Shown here: positions 8,311-18,300 of the stretch, piece after piece
How positions within the stretch are numbered: the stretch's first letter is position 1
How the letters are laid out: each line of letters begins with the position of its first letter
Source: Phycisphaeraceae bacterium
GTDB taxonomy: Bacteria; Planctomycetota; Phycisphaerae; Phycisphaerales; UBA1924
Reading direction: 5' to 3'
Assembly (NCBI GenBank): GCA_020639195.1
Contig: JACKHB010000005.1
Location: 186,001-250,000, forward strand
DNA: 64,000 nucleotides
Program-made: the position numbers and the translations under genes
Notes under the pieces: generated by a model
What the model saw: the letters and a program-made list of their open reading frames with translations, nothing else
Told to the model about the DNA's origin: nothing
Database searches by the model: none

Positions 8311-10449
8311 CTATCCGACGAACAGGTTGCGGAGATCGTTGTAGGTCACGACCAGAAACAAGGCGCCGATCATGGCCAGCCCCACGAGCGTGAAGACGCT
8401 CTGGACCGCGAGGGGCACCGGTCGCCCGCGAATCTGCTCGTACAGCAGCATCAGAAACTGTCCGCCGTCCACGATCGGCAGCGGCAGGAAGTTGATCACG
8501 GCGAGGTTGACACTGATCAGTGCGAGAAAGAAGAGCAGCCAGACAAACCCTCGCTCGGCGATGCGAGTGCCGAGATGGGCGATGCCGACGGGACCCTTGA
8601 GGTGCTCGACCTTCACCGTCCCCTGGAACAGCCGGGCGAAGGTGAGATAGGTCGAGAGCATCACGCGCCGCGTCTCTCGCAGCCCCAGGGCGATGGCACT
8701 CACCGGGCCCTTCGCTTTGAGCGTGAAATGCTCGAGCTCAAAGAGCGCAAGGCTGAACGGCAACGACCAGGAGAGGGCGTGCAGTTCCTCCAGATCCGCT
8801 CGAGAGAGCGTGAGCGTCGCGATCTCTCGCGTTTCGGCATGCGCGTAGCCGAGCTTCAGCTCGAGCGGCACATGGGCGGTCTCTTCCTCCCGCTCAAACG
8901 CCTCTCGCGTTGCTTCGCGCAGCCGCTCGCGGACCTCTGTGAAGTTCGCGACCGGCGTCCCGGCAACACGCTCGATGGAGACCCCCGGGGCGTGCACAAC
9001 GCCCGCCGCGGCGCAGGCTCGCTGGGGAGCGCCGTGCTCGACCGAAGTGGCCACGGAAAGGGGGGCCGCCATGAGCGTGCTCTGGTCGGCCGTGTCATCG
9101 GGAAGAAAGCCAACGGTGGGAGGATCGCTTCGGCCGACGCGGAGCGAGAGCGGAATCTCGCGCGGGTTACCGTCCGCATCGATTCGCTGGACGACAGCCT
9201 CGATGTTGCCGCCTTTGTGGGCCCGGATCTCCGCGCGGCCCTGTGCCACGCTCGGGTACTCAATCGCACCGAGCCGCAGGAATACATCTCCATCACGAAG
9301 CCCCATCGATTCGGCTTCGCCCGCCGAGCCGACGCGCATCACGGGCTGGAAGCCGAGCAGATGCGGCACAAGAACCTGCGTCTTTGCCTCGGATGCCAGC
9401 ACCCCGATCTGGAGCTGCGCCCGGGGTTGAATCACGACCGACGTCTCCCCGCCAGATCCCGAGAAGCGCAGGGTTAGGGGTCGACCCCGAGACTCCCGAG
9501 CCGCAAGCACGAGGGCTTGGGCGCTGTCGACCCGGTGGCCATCGATCGAAACGAGGTGGTCACCCGCGTCGACCCCCTCAAGGCCAGACATCGTGAGGAC
9601 CTTGGCGATCTGAGCGCGTTCCGAGGCCCGGTCGGATGACACGATCTGGTTGGAGCGTGCCGGTTCGATGCCGATCTCAAGCAATCCCGTGAGCGGGCCG
9701 GGCGTGGGCTCGATATCGAATCGCAGCGGCTCAGGGACTCCGGCTCGCCGCACCTCGAACTCGAGCACCTCGCCCGGTCCGGCCATGGCCGTTGAGAGGA
9801 TGAGGTTGTCGAAGCTGTCCGGTCGCGAGCCGTTGACCGAGACCACGTCATCTCCGGGCTTGAGCCCCGACTCAGTCACTCCGAGAGGCCCACCATTGAG
9901 CGCAACGGCCTGGGCCGCGGGCCCGTCCAGCGCCACGAGGCCCACCCTCGCGGGCTCCTTCTGGATACCGACGAGATAAACGATGACAAAGAGAATCGCC
10001 GCCGCGATCACGTTCATGATCACGCCAGCCGAGATCACGATCATCCGCTTCCACGGCCGGCACATCTGGTAGCCGTCGGGCTCGGTGGAGACCGCGGTCG
10101 GGTCGGCGTCATCCTGGCCGAGCATCTTCACGTACCCGCCAAATGGGATCCAGTTGAGGCGGTACTCGGTGGAGTGCACGCCACGGTGTGCGAGTTCGGC
10201 GCTGGAGAGGCCGTCGTGCTTGAGCCGGGCGAGATACTCCGGCTCCGACGAACCGCGCCGCCATCCCATCCCGCGCCGGAAGCTCAGCGCCGCCGGGCCG
10301 AAGCCGATCGCGAACGCCATGACCCGGATGCCAGCCCACCGTGCCGCGAGGAAGTGCCCAAGTTCGTGAATGAAGATGATCAGGCCGAAGCCGACGATGA
10401 CCAGAAGCAGGTCGAGCGCCCACGTCAGGCTAGAGAGCACAGAGGTCAT
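8311..10449 (-). CDS. rseP: RseP-type site-2 membrane metalloprotease, enlarged periplasmic region
   Basis: Intramembrane zinc protease of the M50 family (RseP/S2P), which cleaves membrane proteins in regulated intramembrane proteolysis. The first membrane segment carries FIHELGHFLAA with the zinc ligands H28 and H32 and catalytic E29. The last part has NFLPLPIVDGGQ with the third zinc ligand D661, followed by a final membrane segment. The protein is 712 aa, against about 450 aa for E. coli RseP. The extra length lies between the second and third membrane segments and reads as several PDZ-like units: SGLKPGDDVVSVNG (about residue 195), GVDAGDHLVSIDG (about 290), and SMGLRDGDVFLRLG (about 385). 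A more divergent stretch continues to about 560. Bacterial RseP normally has two PDZ domains. It is flanked by an unrelated sugar operon (convergent) and a redoxin gene on the same strand. Confidence 0.9.
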   Translation of the reverse strand: MTSVLSSLTWALDLLLVIVGFGLIIFIHELGHFLAARWAGIRVMAFAIGFGPAALSFRRGMGWRRGSSEPEYLARLKHDGLSSAELAHRGVHSTEYRLNWIPFGGYVKMLGQDDADPTAVSTEPDGYQMCRPWKRMIVISAGVIMNVIAAAILFVIVYLVGIQKEPARVGLVALDGPAAQAVALNGGPLGVTESGLKPGDDVVSVNGSRPDSFDNLILSTAMAGPGEVLEFEVRRAGVPEPLRFDIEPTPGPLTGLLEIGIEPARSNQIVSSDRASERAQIAKVLTMSGLEGVDAGDHLVSIDGHRVDSAQALVLAARESRGRPLTLRFSGSGGETSVVIQPRAQLQIGVLASEAKTQVLVPHLLGFQPVMRVGSAGEAESMGLRDGDVFLRLGAIEYPSVAQGRAEIRAHKGGNIEAVVQRIDADGNPREIPLSLRVGRSDPPTVGFLPDDTADQSTLMAAPLSVATSVEHGAPQRACAAAGVVHAPGVSIERVAGTPVANFTEVRERLREATREAFEREEETAHVPLELKLGYAHAETREIATLTLSRADLEELHALSWSLPFSLALFELEHFTLKAKGPVSAIALGLRETRRVMLSTYLTFARLFQGTVKVEHLKGPVGIAHLGTRIAERGFVWLLFFLALISVNLAVINFLPLPIVDGGQFLMLLYEQIRGRPVPLAVQSVFTLVGLAMIGALFLVVTYNDLRNLFVG

Positions 10450-10521
10450 TGAAGATGGTATCGGACAGAAGCCCTGTCGGTTCTCAACTCACCGTTGGAA
10501 TCGCGAGTCAGCCTCGTCCGA

Positions 10522-10558
10522 AAGAGAAAGGGCGTGGGCCCATTGCCGGACCCACGCC
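10522..10558 (-). terminator. Rho-independent terminator downstream of the redoxin gene
   Basis: Read on the minus strand, an 8-bp perfect stem (GGCGTGGG at 10531-10538 pairing with CCCACGCC at 10551-10558) with a 12-base loop is followed by the T-rich run CTTTCTCTTT. It lies just after the redoxin stop at 10592 and before rseP, so it should separate these two units. Confidence 0.65.
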
Positions 10559-10591
10559 CCGGAGTTTCTCGAACTGGCCAACGCCGCCGGC

Positions 10592-11296
10592 CTAGCGGCC
10601 CGGGCGGTTCGAACGAGTCGGGCTCGCGTACTTGACCGAGCAGCCATACGGCCGGGCCTCGGCCACCGCGACGGTCTCTCCGGCGAGCACCGACTTCAGG
10701 GCCTCGGTCACATAGATGACGTCGCCGACCTCTCGGGAGTCGTCGTTGTTGTCGATGGCGCCCGCGTAGACCAGCACGCCGTCCTTGGTGATCACGCGCA
10801 TGTCGGGGGTCGTCTTGGCGTTGAAGTAGTGCCCCAGCGTGCCTTCCTCGTCAAGAAGGATCGGGTACTCGATCTTGTACTCCTCCTTGGCGCGGACGTT
10901 CCGCTCCAGGCCGGCGCCCTGCTTGCCGGGCGCGCCCGAATTGACGGCAAGCCACACGATGTCCTCGTGCTGCTGCGTCCACTCATACGCCTCTGCCATC
11001 GAGTGGTTCAGCACGTGATGCTTCTTCACGTACGGGCAGTCCGGGTTGAACCACTCGAGCACAACGGTCTTGCCCTCGTCGAGATAGGCCTGGATGTTGT
11101 GCTCTTCTCCCTCGGTGTCCTTGAGGATGATCTCATTGACCTCGACCTTCTCGCCGATCTTGGCGCCCTCGGGCGCACGCGAGACGGCCCGCGGGCTGTC
11201 GGGTTGGTCGAGCCCCCACGCCCCGGCCGCCAGAGCGACCGTCGCCATTCCCGCGGCCGCCGCCGACGCCAGATACTTCCATCCACGATTGCTCAT
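10592..11296 (-). CDS. Exported peroxiredoxin/redoxin-domain protein
   Basis: AhpC/TSA-type thioredoxin-fold protein of 234 aa. A signal peptide or membrane anchor covers about residues 1-30 (SAAAAGMATVALAAGAWG), so it probably acts outside the cytoplasm. The redox-active site is WFNPDCPYVKKHH with Cys87 and no CxxC. A second cysteine, Cys219 in PYGCSVKY near the C-terminus, could be the resolving cysteine of a 2-Cys mechanism. The rest of the fold is recognisable (VVLEWFNPDCP, YPILLDEEGTLG, TPDMRVITKDGVLVYAGAID). A ribosome site GGAGAGG lies 5 bases before the ATG. It sits downstream of the free-standing DsbD-N-domain gene on the same strand with a 78-bp gap, and a terminator follows it, so the two may be co-transcribed as a thiol-redox pair. 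The exact substrate (peroxide or protein disulfide) cannot be told from sequence. Confidence 0.8.
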   Translation of the reverse strand: MSNRGWKYLASAAAAGMATVALAAGAWGLDQPDSPRAVSRAPEGAKIGEKVEVNEIILKDTEGEEHNIQAYLDEGKTVVLEWFNPDCPYVKKHHVLNHSMAEAYEWTQQHEDIVWLAVNSGAPGKQGAGLERNVRAKEEYKIEYPILLDEEGTLGHYFNAKTTPDMRVITKDGVLVYAGAIDNNDDSREVGDVIYVTEALKSVLAGETVAVAEARPYGCSVKYASPTRSNRPGR

Positions 11297-11374
11297 TGTG
11301 ACCTCTCCATGTGATGGTCCAAATTCGATCGCATGCTCGCAGACGTTTGTCGAGATCGATGAACGCGATTCCGA

Positions 11375-12205
11375 TCATTCCCGAGCATCATCCGCCGCTT
11401 CGGTCTCCGGTGCGATCAGGTACCACCTTGGGCTCTCCTGATCGTCGTTGCGAATCTCAAGTACACCCCAAACGCCTCGGCCATTCTCGACCGAATCTTC
11501 GAATTCGAAGCCGAACCAACCGTCTTTCGATTTCTGTCTCGCGCGGCGGTCCGGCATCGGAACGCAGGTCGACTTCGGATAGAAGCGTATGTCGGTGGCT
11601 CCGTCGGCGGAAGCCCACATGGCGGTCTTTTCGTACAAAATGCGAACTTTGACCTCCGACTTGGCATTGGGAAGCGCAACCGGGAGCCGAGTCGCGGCCT
11701 CTTCCACCATTGATGCATGTCGAGAAGGGATGGCCGTGCCACCCACGGTCAGGGCGAGGGAGAAGTTCGCATCCCCCGGGATGCACGTCTCCTGGCAGAC
11801 GAGCCAGCGAGCCCTTCCGCGAAGTTCGACGACCGAGCCGACGGTCACGTCATCTGGAGCGCGAACCTCCGCCAATGCGACGACGCGGTCCTCGAGCACA
11901 TAGTCGAGCAGCCCACCGTCGAGCTCGTGAAGAGTGGGCGCCGGCCATCGAAACTCGCCCACTTCGAATCCCCGGGGGGCCTCGAGCGAGATCCGCGTCG
12001 GGACTCCCGTGTCGTTGAGGCCGTCCCAATAGATGTGCCAATGGGGAGAGATCTTGAATTCGAGCGCAACCGTGAACGTGTCGCCGGGCGCAATGCGATC
12101 GCGGTCCGTCATGACCGTCGTTCGAACCAAGTCTCCCTCGGAGGCCCCGAAGGGCTGCAGCACGGGGGCCACGGACAGAGCAATCACTGCGGCGATCGGC
12201 GCCAT
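11375..12205 (-). CDS. Free-standing DsbD N-terminal (nDsbD-like) domain protein
   Basis: A 276-aa exported protein that resembles only the N-terminal periplasmic domain of the thiol:disulfide interchange protein DsbD. Landmarks are PHWHIYWDGLNDTGVPT (residues 54-70) and the cysteine motif WLVCQETCIPG with Cys137 and Cys141. It lacks the eight-helix membrane domain and the C-terminal thioredoxin domain of full DsbD. The frame extends upstream to 12373, but the ATG at 12205 has a strong AGGAGG ribosome site and is followed by a hydrophobic signal segment (IAAVIALSVAPVL), so I chose it. In full-length DsbD this domain passes electrons to periplasmic partners; here its electron donor must be encoded elsewhere. 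The redoxin gene follows on the same strand. Confidence 0.75.
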   Translation of the reverse strand: MAPIAAVIALSVAPVLQPFGASEGDLVRTTVMTDRDRIAPGDTFTVALEFKISPHWHIYWDGLNDTGVPTRISLEAPRGFEVGEFRWPAPTLHELDGGLLDYVLEDRVVALAEVRAPDDVTVGSVVELRGRARWLVCQETCIPGDANFSLALTVGGTAIPSRHASMVEEAATRLPVALPNAKSEVKVRILYEKTAMWASADGATDIRFYPKSTCVPMPDRRARQKSKDGWFGFEFEDSVENGRGVWGVLEIRNDDQESPRWYLIAPETEAADDARE

Positions 12206-12330
12206 TCGGCCTCCTGTGGGCTTCGCGTCACATGCAAACGCTCCCCGACGGGTTTTATTCGCGGGTTGGGAGCGGGATGCCCCAGTCCCGGGTTTCTCCT
12301 CACTTGGGCGGCCAGAGCCTTTGGCAGACA

Positions 12331-12359
12331 AGAAATGGGGCTCCCTGGACGGGAGCCCC
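12331..12359 (-). terminator. Rho-independent terminator after the giant LEPR-XLL gene
   Basis: On the minus strand, the perfect 8-bp stem GGGGCTCC (arms 12352-12359 and 12337-12344, 7-base loop) is followed by ATTTCTT. It lies about 40 bases past the stop of the giant gene at 12400 and ahead of the DsbD-N-domain gene. Confidence 0.65.
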
Positions 12360-12399
12360 ACGGACGCGAGCATCGAGCGATGAGATCAGCCGACCCGGT

Positions 12400-15300
12400 T
12401 CAGACGGTAATGATGTCCGAAATCGGGTTCAGCAGGCCCAACGGCGCACCAGACATGCCCCAGCCGCCGCCCAGGAAGAGATCGTAGTGCGTCAGCGTCG
12501 CGGCGATCGGAGTGATCGACGACACATTGATCGCGAAGGCGTTGGTGCTGTTGGCGCCATTGAGGAATGCATCGAGTTCGTGGAGCTGCAGTTCGGCGAA
12601 GTCGCGGCTCTGGACCGAGATATTGACGGTCGTCGATGAGCCGTTGGTGTACAGGAGCGTGACGGCGACATCCGCACTCGTCGCGGCCGGGTTGTAGAAA
12701 TTCAGCGTCTCGAAGTAGAGCTCGCCGGCACGCTTGCGGCCGATGTATGCGTCTCCGAAGAACCACTCGGTCCCCACGCGGGAGATGCCCCGCATGCCAT
12801 CGGCGTCGCCCTTCTGCACCTCGCTCGAGGTGACGCTGATGACCCGATCGGCGACGTACTCGATTCCAACGGGCTGGTCGTTGATGAGCCCGAGGCTCGC
12901 GCCCGTCAGCACGACCGTGCTTCGAGCTGGCACCTGGACGCGTTTGAGGAGGTCCGGCAGATTCGCCCGGATGTACTTGCCCGTGAGGTCCACGGTCGCC
13001 GCGGTTGCGCCGCCGTTGTAGAGGACGATCTCGGGCGTGACGGACGAGCTTCGGGTGAGCGAGGTGATCGCCCCGCGGGTGGCCCCGCCGGTCGAACTGC
13101 CCAGCACCCCGAACCCGTAGGTCGAAGCGACATCGAAATGGGAGAGGGCCGTCACGATCCCGACGAACTGGCCCGAGTCCGATGCGTTCTTGGCCGAGCT
13201 GGTGACGGTCACGCCGAAGGTGCCGACAGGGAGCGTCACCGTGTTGTTGATGTTGAGTCCGCCGCGCCGCAGAGCACCGACGGTCTGGGTGATGGTTGTC
13301 GCTCCTCCGGCGCTGTGAGCGATGATGTTGACCGTCACGTCGAACGGGTTGGGATTGAAGTAGACGATGAAGTCGTTCACGAGACCCGGCCGGCGCTCCA
13401 CGCGAGCGAGCGTCCATGTGGCCGAGGAGTCCTGGGTGAACGGCTCGCCCGTGCTGATGTCGAAGTCGTAGTGGCTGAGGGTGGCGCCGAGCGGACCCGT
13501 CGAGACGATCTCGATGGCGTACGGGGCGCCTTTGCGAACGCCGTCTGCGCGGCCCAGGCCCGCGTTGCTCAGCGTGATGCCGCCGCGAGAGCCCGCGGGC
13601 ACCAGGACGTTCTTCTGGATGACCGCGTCGCGAGACCCGGTCTCGTACCTCAGGATGAGCGAGTACCGCACGTCGTAGTCGTTTGGATTGGCGATCGACA
13701 CGTACTCGCGGATCTTGTTGTTGGCGAATCCTTCGGGGTAGTAGATGCGATGGTTGTACTCGAAGGCGTCGACCTCGTCGATGCCGGTCACGATGCGCGG
13801 CCCGACGGCGTCGACCCTGAGCGTGTAGGACCCGGTGGAGAGGCCGACCCCGTCCACGATCGCGTAGTACATCGTTCCGCCCACGCCGTCGAAGGACAGG
13901 TTGGCGGTGGCGCCCGGGATGCCGCCCGCGTCGAACGCGACGACCGAGTCCGGATTCTCATTCGGCTGATCGAGAATCGTCAGCGTGGCGTCCAGCAGCG
14001 AGCCGCCGGGCGTCACGACCTGAACGAACACCTCGCCGTCCGCCGGAGCGACGAACGAGAACAGGTCGCGGTCGTTGGCGACGTTCACGGCGTCGTTGGC
14101 CTGGGCGTCGCCGGAGTTGTTGAGCACGATCGTCGTTGGATTGTTGAAATCGATCTCCGAGGGATCATCCGGTGGCGGTGTCACGCCCGCGGGACCGTTG
14201 ACCACCAGGGTGTACTCGGCCAACGCAGGCGCCGCGCCGAACGTGTCTTCAACGAGCACGTAGTAGACCTGGTTCTTCAGCGTGCCAGAGAGCGTCACAG
14301 TGACCGTGGTGGCCTCGTTGGTTGTGCTCGCCGAGGCGATCTCGGTGAATGTCGAGTCGAACACCGTCACCTTGGGCCGAAGGGTCGCGAAGTTGCCAAG
14401 CGGGATAGCCGCGATGGCGACCTGCCCCTTGGCGATCGTCGTGAATCGGAACAGGTCCGTGTCTTTGCCTGGAGAGATCGTCGGGTTGTTGCCGCCGAGC
14501 ACGCCCGTGCCAACTTGTCCGTCGCCGCTGGCGGCGTTGAGCGGAATGACCGTCGCAAGGTTGAACTCGGTCTCGTTGGGATGGTCGTCGACGGCCGGGC
14601 CGTCGATCGAGACGGTGTATCCGCCAACCTGCTCGTCCTCGGGCGATGCGCCGCGCGGCTCGACGATCACGTAGTACTCAAGTCCCCGTGTGACGTTGAA
14701 GAACACCGCCGCAGGCAGATTGCCGCTGGTCGTCGCCAACACGTTTAGGTCGCGATCGTAGACGGTGATCGTCGCATCGAGGATGCTGCCGATCTGGCGC
14801 GTGACGTTCAGCCCCGCTTCACCGCCGGCAGGCGCGATGAACCGGAACACGTCCGAATCGCTCGTACGCTCGATGACGCCCGGCTCGCTGCCCTGCCCTG
14901 TGGAAGAGTCGATCACGATTCGGGTCGCGAGTTCGCGAGTGTTCTGGTCCTCGAACTCCGGACGATCGGCGTGATCATCGGTCGTGTCGAAATCCAGGCT
15001 CAGGATGTACTCGCCCTTGTCAAAGCCCGGATCGGACCCCTCGACCAGGATGTAGTAATCGTTGTACGTCTCTTCGGTGAGCAGCGATGTGCGATTCGTG
15101 CTGACGCTGACGGTGACTTCGGAATCCGTGCCTCCATTGGCGTCGTCGTTCGCGCCGATGCGAACGAAGATCGGGTTACCGACAAGATCCTCGGTCACCT
15201 CGTACACGGTCACCCGTGGATTCAGGAACCCCTGACTGTTCACCCGCACGGTCATCTGCTGGAAGTCGAACGCCTGGAAGGTGAAGAGATCCGAATCGCC

Positions 15301-18300
15301 CGGTGTTTCGATCGAGCCATCAATCTCGCCCCGCCCGAGGAAGTCGAACAATTGGATGGGTTGTGAGAGGCCCCACTCGCCGAAATCGGCGTAATCGTCC
15401 TCGAGGGCCGGCCCCTCAAGCGAGAACGTGTATTGGCCGGTTGTGCCGCCCACGGAGGCGACGACGATGTTGAAGTACTCGCCATGGAGCACCGGGAATG
15501 TCGCGACGGCAGGCGTCTGCGAAGTAGCGCTCACGTCCACAAGCACGTCCCCATTGACGTCCTGGACGAAGATCCGTGGAATCAGATTCGGGGACAATTG
15601 AGCGCGATCCACCGTTACAGTGACCGTGCCCTCCTGATGGGCAATATACGTGAAGACGTCGACATCGCCGGCCACTCCGATCGTTCCGTCGTACAGGAAA
15701 TCGTCAATCGGATCATCCGGTGTGCCGTGGTTGTTGACGAACAACCCCATGGATGACCGGCCGTCATCTCGGACCGGCACCACGGTGCCAAACCCATTGA
15801 TCGTGTCGAGGTGATCGTCCCCGGTGTGCCCGCGAGCATCGAGCGTGTTCTGATCAGCCGGGGCGTTGACAAACAGTCGGTAGGCCCCATAGGCGAGGCG
15901 AGGATCGATCTGCCGAATGTTCGCCTCGATGCGATCCTCTTCGTTCGCCGGCGACCCATCCAGATAGCGCTGGCCGCTCTCAATCATGATGAAGTAGCGC
16001 TCGCCCGCCACAACGGGAACCACGAGCCGCGGGTCCTTGGGCTTGAAGTCGACAGCGCCGACGGCGCCGATCCCGTGATTGATGAACGGGCCAGGCGTAA
16101 CGGGATTGTCGTCGTTGTACCCGATCTGTTCGAGGTCATTGTTGAAGATGCGGATCGCCGCGTCGAGGGAACTGTCAAATGTCTTCGTCTTCGTCACGAC
16201 CGCATCGGGCCGGAGCTGGGCGAACTCGAACGGCAACCCGAGCGTGCTGATGCGGACCTCAACGGTGCCCGTGGTCGGAGCCGTGAACGCCCACACATCC
16301 GTGTCTTGGATGCTGTCGATGCGCTCGAAGTCGCTCAGATCGCTGATCGGACCGCCGAGGGAGGGGCTGGTCTTGTACGCCGGAAATCGTCCGCTGTAGC
16401 TCGATGTCTTGCCGTGATCGGACGGGTACGGGTTGGTCGCCGTCGCGTTCACGTTCACGAAGTCGCCGAAGTTGTCGACCATGAACGGTCGCGCCGACGC
16501 GAACTTCTGGATGTCGTCGTCGGGGTCCGCCGGCTCGAAGAAGATCTCGTCGACGTCGTACGAAATGCCGTCGGCGTCCTCGTTCGGAGTGAAGCCGGGC
16601 GGGAAGCCCGTGGGCTCGGCCTCCACGATCACCGACAATTGATAGCGGCCTGTGCCGGTGCCGTTGACGTCCGAGACTTCAATGTAGTAGGTCTCGCCGG
16701 CCCACATCTCGGGCGCGATGAACGCCGCGGTCGTTCCAGGTGCGCGCGACGGATCCAAGGCGCCAGCGGGATCTGGGAACGGCGGGGCGATCGTGTCGTT
16801 CTCATACAACAGCGTGAAGTTAGAGTCGTAGATTCTGACGTACATGTTCGCGAAGGCGTCGGTCAGAGGGCTGAGCACGATCTGGGCGCGCCCCGAGGCG
16901 CGATCGTGTCGGTCCCATTGGCTACCGCTGTTGTCGACGGCGGGGTTCTGGTCATCGAACACAGCCAGCGAGTAGACGTCGCCGTCAACACCCTCAGCCA
17001 TCGGCGTCCAGAAGAACTGCGGCCCAAACGGAGTGTCGTGGACGTCGAACGCCGCGATGTGCCCGACGGGAGTCGGCGCTGGGAGCGTCGCGATCTCGTC
17101 GAACGAGCCGCCGGCGTAGACGACCTGGCGACTGGTCTCGATGTCGTAGTCCTCTTCGAGGTTCTCGACCAACTGCTCCTGAGCGTCCACGAACACCTGG
17201 ATCGTGCGCACCGGTCCGTTGAATCCCACCCCCAGGGCCAACGATGTATCGAACCGCCAGGCCGCGATGTTGCCCGAGACGGCTCCGTCGAAATCGGCGA
17301 ATTCGCCCCCGATCAGCAGGTGCTGCACCGCCGGCAGCGGCGTGTTCTCTGCAGGGGTCCAGATATTGAGGGCATAAACCGGCCCGTCCGTTCCCGTCCC
17401 GACGGCGTTCCAGAGCAGACTCGGTGTGTATCCTGGAACCTGTCCGTCTTGGGTCGCGTCCACCAGTCCCATGTATGCCAGGTTGTTCGCCGCGAAGGGA
17501 ACGTAGTCGTCGATGCCGTCGTCCCATTCGCCGCCGATCTCGGTGAAATCGCCTCCGAAGACCACGACCGGGGGCAGGTCAACCTCGCCGCCCGGGCCCT
17601 GGATGGGCGGCGGGTCGTACACGGTGATCGCATACACCGGCCCATTCGCCGAAGACGGCGGAAGCACCGGGTTTCCACCGGCGACTTCGCTGCTGCCGAA
17701 TCCGGCGGGCGCCACGAACGCTCCATTGAACGTCGCGATGTTGGTCGCCGTGATCGTGCCGCCGTAGAACGTCGTTGCCGCCGCGGTGAATTCGCCGCCA
17801 ATGAAGACCGAAGTGGGGGCATCGGGGGGGTCGGGCACCTCCAAGAGGCCCTCGCCGGGATTGGCGTCTCGCCCCTGTCCCGGATCGGCCGGGTCGTAGG
17901 TCGCGAAGGCGTATACCGCGCCATCCAGGTCCGTCAATCCGGTCCAGCCTGTGCCGTCGGTGTAGTCGAAATACGCCAGCCCGGTCGCATCCGTATTCCC
18001 ACCGTTGACCGTCGTGAACTCGCCTCCCACCATCAACCACGGACCACCCGGATCCTCGATCTGCATCCCCGTGCCGTCGCCGTCGGGATCGAAGGCCTCG
18101 GGATCAAACGTGATCATGGCGCGGACGGGGCCGTCTGTGTCGCCAATGCTGGCCCAGTCGTAGAGTCCGGTGCTCGGGTTGTAGAGCCACAGCGCAAGGT
18201 TCTTGAAAGTCTGAGGACCGAACGGCCCCGGCACCACCAGGTCAAAGTCGCCACCCACGGCCAGGGCAGGCTGCCCGTTCACCGTGATCTCCTGCATCGA

